Assembly: GCA_050115015.1 (NCBI GenBank)
Contig: JASFRI010000285.1
Span: forward strand, 1 to 5,818
Direction: 5' to 3'
DNA: 5,818 nt
Source of the DNA: JASFRI01 sp050115015
Lineage (GTDB): Bacteria > Acidobacteriota > Polarisedimenticolia > CBDVAL01
Shown piece after piece: positions 1 through 5,157 of this stretch. Within the stretch, counting starts at the first letter, position 1; every line of letters begins with the position of its first letter. The notes under the pieces were generated by a model, which was not told where the DNA came from, ran no database searches, and saw only the letters and a program-made list of their open reading frames with translations. A program made the position numbers and the translations under genes.

Positions 1-544
1 GGACCGCTCCGCCCAGGGCGAGGGCGGCGGTCAGGGCCAGCCCCCAGCCGAGCGTGCGGATGATCGACGAGCGCGTCGCCTCCAGCTCGTGCATGTCGCG
101 GCCCACCAGCAGCCGGAAGCCGCCGCGCAGATCGAACACCTGGGCGCGGGCCCGGTGCACCACCCCGGCTCCCGGATTCTCCAGGCGGAAGTCGACCCAG
201 CCCTCGGCGTCCGGCGCCGCCGTCGGCCACCGGTCCAGGTTCCCCACCACGATCGAGCCGTCGGGGGCGGACAGGAGGTAGACGGCGGACCCCGCCGGCC
301 GGCGGGCCAGGCGCTCCCGGATCAGCACCGTCAGGCCGCCGAGTCCGGTCAGCCGGTAGCGCTCGTCCAGCCCGGAGATCTCCGCCTCGATGGTGGCGTC
401 GGCCTCCCGCAGCATCGAGCCCGCCGTCGACCAGTACAGGAAGCCGAGCAGCGCCCCCCCGGAGCCGCCGAAGAGGGCCAGGTAGATCAGCCCCAGCCGG
501 AAGGGGGTGCTACGCAGCAGGTTCCGTGGGGACGCGAAGGACAT
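1..544 (-). CDS. Sensor histidine kinase, N-terminal part (cut by left window edge)
   Basis: Reading the minus strand from the ATG at 544 gives 181 codons with no stop up to the window edge. The protein opens with a short basic cytoplasmic tail, then a first membrane segment at about residues 15-38 (starting FRLGLIYLALFGG). An extracytoplasmic domain of about 120 residues follows, containing VYLLSAPDGSIVVGNLDRWP. A second hydrophobic stretch begins near residue 164 (LGWGLALTAALALGGAV) and is cut off. This is the usual sensor arrangement of an OmpR-partner kinase; the HAMP, HisKA and ATPase domains would lie outside the window, so the kinase call rests on topology and on the adjacent response regulator. 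It would autophosphorylate and pass phosphate to the regulator encoded just upstream. Its start overlaps the regulator's 3' end by 35 bp and has no convincing Shine-Dalgarno sequence, which fits translational coupling. An in-frame GTG at 553 is an alternative start. The ligand is unknown. Confidence 0.85.
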   Translation of the reverse strand, partial: MSFASPRNLLRSTPFRLGLIYLALFGGSGGALLGFLYWSTAGSMLREADATIEAEISGLDERYRLTGLGGLTVLIRERLARRPAGSAVYLLSAPDGSIVVGNLDRWPTAAPDAEGWVDFRLENPGAGVVHRARAQVFDLRGGFRLLVGRDMHELEATRSSIIRTLGWGLALTAALALGGAV

Positions 545-1199
545 ATCCAGCACCGCGGACGGTGTGCAGGAGAGGAGGATCGAAGCCGCGATCGATCTTG
601 CGGCGCAGCCGGCTCATGTGAACGTCGATGACGTTGGTCTGCGGGTCGAAGTGATAGTCCCACACACGCTCGAGCAGCATTGTGCGGGTCACGACCTGGC
701 CGCTGTGCCGCATCAGGCACTCGAGCAGGCGGAATTCCTTCGGCTGCAGGTCGATGACCTGTCCCGCACGGCGCACGGTGCGATCCAGCAGGTTCATCTC
801 GAGATCCGCCACCTGGATCTGCGTCTGGACCGCCTCCGCCGCCCCGCGGCGGACCACCGCCTCCAGGCGTGCCAGCAGCTCCGAGAAGGCGAAGGGCTTG
901 ACCAGGTAGTCGTCACCGCCGCGGCGCAGCCCCTCGACCCGGTCGTCCACCTCCCCGAGGGCGCTGAGGATCAGGGCGGGTGTATGGTCGCCGGATCGGC
1001 GCAGGGACTCGATCAACGACAGTCCGTCCCGGCCGGGGAGCATGCGATCGACGATGAGGGCCTCGAAGCGACCCTCCCGGGCCAGTCGCAGCCCTTCCTC
1101 CCCGTCGCCCGAGGGCACGGTGGAGTGACCCTGCTCCCCGAGCCCCTTGACCAGGAACTCGAGGGTCTCCGGATCGTCCTCGATGACCAGGATGTGCAC
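510..1199 (-). CDS. OmpR-family two-component response regulator
   Basis: This 229-residue protein has the normal length and order for the OmpR/PhoB class. Residues 1-118 form the receiver domain: acidic pocket E7-D8-D9, phospho-acceptor D51 (in IVDRMLPGRDG), switch serine S79 and conserved K101 (in DDYLVKPF). Residues about 128-224 form the winged-helix DNA-binding domain, with LQPKEFRLLECLMRHSGQVV and the recognition-helix region TNVIDVHMSRLRRKID, ending in the HTVRGAGYVL hairpin wing. The sequence style (LVKPFAFSELLARL, FDPQTNVIDVHMSRLRRKID) resembles CusR/QseB-like regulators, but that does not establish the signal or targets. The start is GTG, chosen because GGGAGG lies 6 nt upstream and because the first residues match a canonical receiver strand. 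The gene lies 104 bp after the protease gene, with a terminator-like hairpin between them, and overlaps the kinase gene, so regulator and kinase form one unit. It is cytoplasmic and acts on transcription. Confidence 0.96.
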   Translation of the reverse strand: MHILVIEDDPETLEFLVKGLGEQGHSTVPSGDGEEGLRLAREGRFEALIVDRMLPGRDGLSLIESLRRSGDHTPALILSALGEVDDRVEGLRRGGDDYLVKPFAFSELLARLEAVVRRGAAEAVQTQIQVADLEMNLLDRTVRRAGQVIDLQPKEFRLLECLMRHSGQVVTRTMLLERVWDYHFDPQTNVIDVHMSRLRRKIDRGFDPPLLHTVRGAGYVLRVPTEPAA

Positions 1200-1205
1200 C
1201 TGCCG

Positions 1206-1211
1206 CCTCCC
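1206..1211 (-). promoter_or_regulatory. Ribosome binding site for the response regulator GTG start
   Basis: On the minus strand this reads GGGAGG, followed by 6 nt and then the GTG at 1199. The match and spacing decide the GTG as the start, since no in-frame ATG would give a complete receiver domain. Because the site lies downstream of the terminator-like hairpin, it would be present on any transcript that begins in or reads through the gap. Confidence 0.75.
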
Positions 1212-1223
1212 GGTGGACGCGCG

Positions 1224-1270
1224 CCGAAAAAGGAAAGCGGGAGCACGAGCGTCGCAGCCCGTGCTCCCGC
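1224..1270 (-). terminator. Rho-independent terminator (or attenuator) after the protease gene
   Basis: The arms at 1237-1247 and 1260-1270 (GCGGGAGCACG and its exact complement) give a perfect 11-bp stem. On the minus-strand RNA three more pairs can form inside (G-U, G-C, C-G), leaving a 6-nt TGCGAC loop. Immediately after the stem the minus strand reads TTTCCTTTTTCGG, a T-rich tail; the plus strand has no such tail, so the element is directional. It begins 34 bp past the protease stop codon and ends about 25 bp before the regulator's start codon. It should end most protease transcripts, leaving regulator expression to readthrough or to a separate promoter that I could not identify. Confidence 0.8.
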
Positions 1271-1303
1271 ATTGTAGCCTTCCGGACCTCCGGCGCGAAC
1301 CGG

Positions 1304-2818
1304 TCAGGCGAGCCGGAGCGGCACGAACATCAGGTCTCCACTGCGGGCGACCTCGAGGACCACGGTCTCGCGACCCGCGTCGCTGACCTTGGCCATCTCC
1401 GCCGCCGCCTCCCGGGGGCCGTCCACGGGGGTCTGGCCGACCATGACCACCACGTCCCCGGGCTGCAGGCCGCGGCGTGCCGCCGGGCTGTCGGGCTCCA
1501 CGCCGATCACCAGGGCGCCGTGAACGTCGTCGGGCACACCGAACTGCCGTCGGGCGTTGTCGCTCAATGCCGCCAGCGAGAGCCCGAGCTTCCCGGCGGG
1601 GTTGTGCTCCGGCGACATCGACGCCCGGACCACGGTGGCATCATCGGGGCTGGCGGCGAGCGCGACCTTCATGTCATGCTCGTCTCCCTCCCGCCAGACC
1701 TCCACGTCCGCCTTCGTTCCCGCGTCCTCATCGCCCACCATGCGGGCCAGGCTCTTGGCCCGGGACACCTCCTCGCCATTGAAGCGCACGATGACGTCCC
1801 CCGGCTTGATGCCGGCCTCGGCCGCCGGGCTGTCCGGGTCGACGCTCACCACGAGCGCCCCGTGGCCCTCCTCCAGACCGAGGCCCTCGGCGAGGTCGGG
1901 GGTGACCTCCTGGATCCGCACGCCGAGCCAGGCACGCTCGATGTGACCGGTGTGGCGAAGCTCGTCTAGGATCGGCTTGGCCTGCGTCGCGGGAATCGCG
2001 AAGCCGATGCCGACGTTGCCGCCGTTCGGCGACACGATGGCGCTGTTGATGCCGATCACCTCCCCCGCCAGGTTGAACAGCGGTCCGCCGGAGTTGCCGC
2101 GGTTGATCGGGGCATCGATCTGCAGGAAGTCGTCGTACGGACCGGACTGGATGTCGCGGCCCCGGGCGGACACGATCCCCGTGGTCGCGGTGCCACCGAA
2201 CCCGAAGGGGTTGCCGATGGCCACGACCCAGTCGCCGACGCGGGTGGTGTCCGAGTCCCCCAGCCGGACATACGGCAGCGGCTCCTTGGACTCGATCTTC
2301 AGCAGCGCCAGGTCGGTCTTCTGGTCGCTCCCCAGGAGCTTGGCCTCGAACTGCTTGCCGTCCTGGAGCGTGACCGTGATCTCGTCGGCGGAGTCGATCA
2401 CGTGGTGATTCGTGACCACGTAGCCATCGGGATCGACGATGAAGCCGGAGCCCATCGCCTCACGTCGCAGGGGCGGCGCGGGGGTTGCCCCGGCGTGCGG
2501 ATCGAAGAAGCGGCGGAAGAACTCGTCGAAGGGCGTTCCCTCGGGGAAGGGAACCTCCGGATGGCCGGCACCCTGCAGGGAGCCGCTCGCCGAGATGTTC
2601 ACGACGGCGGGCTTCACCGCATCGATCAGATCCGGAAGCGCCACGGGTACCGTCGCCTCGATGTTCGAGGCCAGCGGCTCGGGCTTCACGGAGGCCTCCG
2701 CGGTGAGCTCGGGGGCGAAGTGCCAGATCCCCAGCGCGGCCGCGGCCGCGAGCAGGGTGACCCCCAGCCAGACCCGTCGCCGGGGGGCTTTCCGGGTGTT
2801 CGTCGTCTGCGTGTTCAT
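1304..2818 (-). CDS. degP: Do/DegP-family periplasmic serine endoprotease (S1C, two PDZ domains)
   Basis: This 504-residue protein has the full HtrA/Do layout. A basic N-terminus (RKAPRRR) precedes a hydrophobic segment at about residues 17-34, a signal peptide or membrane anchor that places it in the periplasm. The trypsin-like domain spans about 122-285 with the complete triad: H139 (in VVTNHHVI), D169 (in KTDLALLKI) and S243 (in NRGNSGGPLFNL). PDZ1 starts near 297 (AWLGVRIQEV) and PDZ2 near 410 (KLGLSLAAL), each with a PDSPAA..G(I/L)(K/Q)PGDV segment. Two PDZ domains point to the DegP/DegQ/MucD type rather than single-PDZ DegS. The family degrades or refolds misfolded envelope proteins as cage-forming oligomers. 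An in-family name such as mucD or degQ is equally possible. The ATG start has AAGGAG 5 nt upstream. It is the first of three same-strand genes, followed by a terminator-like hairpin and then the two-component pair. Confidence 0.97.
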   Translation of the reverse strand: MNTQTTNTRKAPRRRVWLGVTLLAAAAALGIWHFAPELTAEASVKPEPLASNIEATVPVALPDLIDAVKPAVVNISASGSLQGAGHPEVPFPEGTPFDEFFRRFFDPHAGATPAPPLRREAMGSGFIVDPDGYVVTNHHVIDSADEITVTLQDGKQFEAKLLGSDQKTDLALLKIESKEPLPYVRLGDSDTTRVGDWVVAIGNPFGFGGTATTGIVSARGRDIQSGPYDDFLQIDAPINRGNSGGPLFNLAGEVIGINSAIVSPNGGNVGIGFAIPATQAKPILDELRHTGHIERAWLGVRIQEVTPDLAEGLGLEEGHGALVVSVDPDSPAAEAGIKPGDVIVRFNGEEVSRAKSLARMVGDEDAGTKADVEVWREGDEHDMKVALAASPDDATVVRASMSPEHNPAGKLGLSLAALSDNARRQFGVPDDVHGALVIGVEPDSPAARRGLQPGDVVVMVGQTPVDGPREAAAEMAKVSDAGRETVVLEVARSGDLMFVPLRLA

Positions 2819-2823
2819 GGTTT

Positions 2824-2829
2824 CTCCTT
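2824..2829 (-). promoter_or_regulatory. Ribosome binding site of the DegP-like protease gene
   Basis: On the minus strand this reads AAGGAG, 5 nt before the ATG at 2818. It is a strong, well-spaced Shine-Dalgarno sequence and supports this start, which also places the basic residues and hydrophobic signal segment at the N-terminus as expected. Confidence 0.8.
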
Positions 2830-2902
2830 TCCAACTCCCCTGGTGCGCATCTCTCCTCGGGGGTCGCGTGGATCATGTGACGGCGCGGCTTGCCGTGTCC
2901 TT

Positions 2903-2938
2903 GCCGGAAGATGACAAAGAGTTCATGGTTCTTCCGGC
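2903..2938. repeat. Interrupted inverted repeat in the divergent promoter region
   Basis: The arms GCCGGAAGA (2903-2911) and TCTTCCGGC (2930-2938) are exact complements of 9 bp, separated by an 18-bp A+T-richer spacer. The dyad sits 84-120 bp upstream of the protease start and about 175-210 bp upstream of the chosen glycosyltransferase start. It could be an operator for a dimeric regulator or a stem-loop in a leader transcript. It has no T-tract on either side, so a terminator is unlikely. The arms are directly seen; the role is unknown. Confidence 0.5.
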
Positions 2939-3111
2939 CACTTTCGATTGCGGCCGGATGGACGTGAGGCATAGGCTCTACGAGGTGTTCTCGGGATGGA
3001 AAGCGCGAAGGATCTCGCCGCGTCGTTCCCTCCAACATGGCGCAAGCAGGTCCGTTTCAGGGGACGGAAGGACCTACGAGCCCAGCGGTAGACTCGACGG
3101 GAAGAGGGCGC

Positions 3112-4983
3112 ATGCGCCGCGATGAAGGGCGGGAATCGAAGCTCTCGAGCCAGGCCTCCGTGGGGCGGGGCGGGCGGGGGCTGGAATCCCCTCCGGTGGC
3201 CGGCACGGCCACGACGGCGTTCCCGACGAGCACCGGAAGGCACGCCGCCACACCCCAGGCCGTGACTCGTGGCGGCGGCGGGGAGAGGGTCTCGCGGATC
3301 TCGCCCAGGACAAGGGCGCTCGCCTTCCTCGCGCTCCTCCTCCTGGGGTTCCTCTGGTTCGGGAACCTGGAATACCGCGACCTCGTCGATCCCGACGAGG
3401 GACGCTACGCGGAGATCCCGCGGGAGATGATGGTCTCCGGGGACTGGGTCACCCCACGCCTGGACGGCCTGAAGTACTTCGAGAAGCCACCCTTCCAGTA
3501 CTGGATGACTGCGGCCTTCTACTCCGTGCTGGGGGTGGACGAGTGGGTCGCCCGGCTCTGGCCGGCGCTCGCCGGCCTGCTGGGGTTGGCCCTGGTGTAC
3601 GTCGCCGGGTCGCGCCTCCACGGCAGGCGGGTCGGTGCGCTCGCGGCCACGATGCTCGCGGGCACGATGATGTACGTGGTCTTCTCACACGCCCTGACCC
3701 TCGACATGGGCCTCACCCTCTTCCAGACCCTCGCCGTGCTGGCCATCGCCGTCGCGCAGCGAGACGACGCCGCAAGGAGAGAGCGGGTCGGATGGATGCT
3801 CACCGCCTGGGGCGCCGCGGCGATCGCGGTGCTCAGCAAGGGGCTGATCGGGATCGTGCTGCCGGGCGCCACCGTCGTGGCCTACGCGGCGATCCACCGT
3901 GACACCTCGCCCCTGCGCCGGCTCGAGGCCCGGTGGGGGACAGGGGTCTTCCTGGCCATCGCCGCTCCCTGGTTCGTCATGGTCTCGTCAAGGAACCCGG
4001 AGTTCCCCAGGTTCTTCTTCTGGCACGAGCACTTCGAGCGTTTCCTGGAGCCCGGTGGTCGGGCGGCACCCTGGTGGTATTTTCTTCCGGTCCTGGTGAT
4101 CGGAGCCCTTCCCTGGTCCGGCGTGCTGGCCTGGAGCCTGCCGCGCTCGTGGCGGGCGGAGCCCGCCGCACGATTTCGGCCCAGCCGGTTCCTGGCGCTG
4201 TGGTGTGCGATCGTGTTCCTGTTCTTCAGTGCCTCGGGATCGAAGCTCGCCCCGTACATCCTGCCGATCTTCCCGGTGATGGTGCTGCTGATGGCCGCGC
4301 AGGTGGAGAAGCTGCCGCCGCGACGGCTCGCGATCCTGCTGGGTATCTTCGCGCTGCCGGTGGTGCTGGGCGCGTTCCTGGCCCCCCCCATCGCCGCGCA
4401 CCGCATCCAGAAGGGCGGGCTGGAGGCCTTCACCCGGCTGTTCATGCCGTGGGTCGAGGCCGCGAGCGGAGTGCTGGGCGCAGGCACCCTGATCGCGGCG
4501 GTGCTCGCCTGGCGCCGTTCCCGCGTCGCCGCGATTGTCACCGCATCGTGCGCCGGCCTCCTTGCCGTCACGATCCTGATGACCGGACACCAGAGCATGT
4601 CCCCGGTCTACTCCGCCGAAGGGACCTTCGACCGGATGGAGCAGGCCGACGGCGGGGTGGCTCCGGACGTCCCCTTCTTCAGCGTCGGCATGTACGATCA
4701 GACCGTGCCCTTCGAGCTCGGCCGACCGGTCACCCTCGTGGCGTACCGGGACGAGCTCGGACTCGGCCTGGACGCGGAACCGGAACGTGGCCTCGCCTCC
4801 CTGGCGGATTTCCGGCGCGAGTGGCTCGAGCTCGATACGGGCTACGCCGTCATGACGCCGTCCATGTACCGGGAGCTCCTGGGCCAGGGACTACCCATGC
4901 GGCTCCTCGCGGCCGACCCCCAGCGAGTCTTCGTGCGGCGTGGCCCGCCGGGATCGGGCAGCGGACCGCGAAACGGCAGCTGA
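3112..4983 (+). CDS. ArnT/PMT-family (GT39/GT83-like) membrane glycosyltransferase
   Basis: From the ATG at 3112 this encodes 623 residues with many membrane segments, the first at about residues 67-84. Family motifs are clear: DPDEGRYAEIPREM in the first periplasmic loop (residues 93-106, acidic pair typical of the GT-C active site), GLKYFEKPPFQYWM (119-132), FFFWHEHFERFL (301-312) and SKLAPYILPIFP (377-388). The last 120 or so residues form a soluble, presumably periplasmic, domain. The family transfers a sugar from an undecaprenyl-phosphate carrier to lipid A or another envelope acceptor at the outer face of the inner membrane. No aminoarabinose (arn) synthesis genes are visible, so the sugar and acceptor are unknown and I do not assign arnT. 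Start choice: GAAGAGGG lies just upstream of 3112; an ATG at 3037 lacks a ribosome site and has atypical codon use; a GTG at 3262 would leave a more typical short tail before the first membrane segment. Confidence 0.9.
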   Translation: MRRDEGRESKLSSQASVGRGGRGLESPPVAGTATTAFPTSTGRHAATPQAVTRGGGGERVSRISPRTRALAFLALLLLGFLWFGNLEYRDLVDPDEGRYAEIPREMMVSGDWVTPRLDGLKYFEKPPFQYWMTAAFYSVLGVDEWVARLWPALAGLLGLALVYVAGSRLHGRRVGALAATMLAGTMMYVVFSHALTLDMGLTLFQTLAVLAIAVAQRDDAARRERVGWMLTAWGAAAIAVLSKGLIGIVLPGATVVAYAAIHRDTSPLRRLEARWGTGVFLAIAAPWFVMVSSRNPEFPRFFFWHEHFERFLEPGGRAAPWWYFLPVLVIGALPWSGVLAWSLPRSWRAEPAARFRPSRFLALWCAIVFLFFSASGSKLAPYILPIFPVMVLLMAAQVEKLPPRRLAILLGIFALPVVLGAFLAPPIAAHRIQKGGLEAFTRLFMPWVEAASGVLGAGTLIAAVLAWRRSRVAAIVTASCAGLLAVTILMTGHQSMSPVYSAEGTFDRMEQADGGVAPDVPFFSVGMYDQTVPFELGRPVTLVAYRDELGLGLDAEPERGLASLADFRREWLELDTGYAVMTPSMYRELLGQGLPMRLLAADPQRVFVRRGPPGSGSGPRNGS

Positions 4984-5024
4984 GCCTGGCCTCCCGGGGG
5001 AGCCCCCGATGTTGCCGACGCGGC

Positions 5025-5120
5025 GGGCCGTGAGCCCGCCGAACCAGCCTGCGGTGAGCCCGCCGAACCGGCCCGCCGTGAGCTTGCCGAACCGGCCCGC
5101 CGTGAGCCCGCCGAACCGGC
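5025..5120. repeat. Four tandem copies of a 24-bp G+C-rich repeat
   Basis: Copies lie at 5025-5048, 5049-5072, 5073-5096 and 5097-5120, directly abutting with no spacers. The shared core is GTGAGCCCGCCGAACCGGC, preceded by a variable five-base lead such as CCGCC. Copy 4 matches the consensus; copy 3 has TT for CC in the core; copy 1 has a substitution near its end (CCAGC for CCGGC) and a different lead; copy 2 differs only in the lead. Because 24 is a multiple of three, open frames run through the array on both strands (AVSPPNRP repeats forward, AGRFGGLT repeats in reverse), but none belongs to a recognisable gene. It looks like a small intergenic minisatellite. Confidence 0.92.
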
Positions 5121-5147
5121 CGGCCATCGGTGCACCGGCCGGTTCGG
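5111..5147. terminator. Inverted repeat between convergent genes, possible transcription stop
   Basis: The arms CCGAACCGGCCGG (5111-5123) and CCGGCCGGTTCGG (5135-5147) are perfectly complementary over 13 bp around an 11-nt loop. The left arm is the end of repeat copy 4 plus three bases; the right arm is the same sequence inverted. It lies 10 bp before the stop codon of the M20 gene and about 130 bp past the glycosyltransferase stop. Neither strand has a T-tract after the stem, so it is not a classical intrinsic terminator, but its placement between converging genes suggests it could block or stabilise both transcripts. The hairpin is certain as sequence; the role is inference. Confidence 0.45.
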
Positions 5148-5157
5148 GCGATGGCGG

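Larger units (their letters stand above)
2819..3111. promoter_or_regulatory. Divergent intergenic region between protease and glycosyltransferase genes
   Basis: This gap of just under 300 bp must carry the promoter of the protease gene and, unless transcription enters from elsewhere, that of the glycosyltransferase gene. It is noticeably less G+C-rich than the flanking genes in its middle part (about 2900-3000), as expected for a promoter region. I found an interrupted dyad (annotated separately) but no -10/-35 pair on either strand that I would defend. The last 75 bp (3037-3111) are open in the glycosyltransferase frame from an ATG at 3037, but codon third positions there are mixed rather than mostly G/C, so I treat them as leader rather than coding. 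Confidence 0.5.
4984..5157. other. Convergent intergenic region holding a tandem-repeat block
   Basis: This gap lies between the ends of the glycosyltransferase gene (plus) and the M20 peptidase gene (minus). Its first 40 bp contain a very short CGGGGG/CCCCCG self-complementary stretch (4995-5008) with too small a loop to be a convincing hairpin. Most of the remainder is the 24-bp repeat array and the inverted repeat that caps it. I see no gene in it. Confidence 0.7.

Noticed and set aside
507..1277. Long plus-strand open frame opposite the response regulator (256 codons)
   Set aside because: It is antisense to a regulator with complete receiver and winged-helix motifs. In G+C-rich DNA such shadow frames are expected; its translation shows no domain.
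2880..2925. Promoter for the protease with TTGTCA as -35 (minus strand)
   Set aside because: TTGTCA is close to the -35 consensus, but no acceptable -10 lies 16-18 bp downstream. A sigma-E-like reading of the same area was also too weak to defend.
2901..2929. Promoter for the glycosyltransferase (TTGCCG, 17 bp, CATGGT, plus strand)
   Set aside because: The -10 candidate matches only three of six consensus positions and overlaps the dyad spacer; chance occurrence is likely.
2439..3125. Plus-strand open frame spanning the 5' end of the protease and the divergent gap
   Set aside because: It is mostly antisense to the protease signal and catalytic regions, has no ribosome site of note and no domain.
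3882..4598. Long minus-strand open frame inside the glycosyltransferase gene (238 codons)
   Set aside because: It is antisense to conserved GT-C motifs and its translation is Arg/Ala/Pro-rich without recognisable features.
3933..5033. Plus-strand open frame of 366 codons overlapping the glycosyltransferase in another frame
   Set aside because: It is a frame-shifted shadow: the glycosyltransferase frame carries the membrane segments and family motifs right up to 4983, while this one is Arg/Pro/Gly-rich noise.
5025..5120. CRISPR array
   Set aside because: The 24-bp units abut directly with no unique spacers, and no cas genes are nearby.
4891..5127. Minus-strand 78-codon frame starting with AGRFGGLT repeats
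   Set aside because: The repeats come from the 24-bp array; the rest is antisense to the glycosyltransferase C-terminus. No ribosome site or known repeat-peptide family supports it as a gene.
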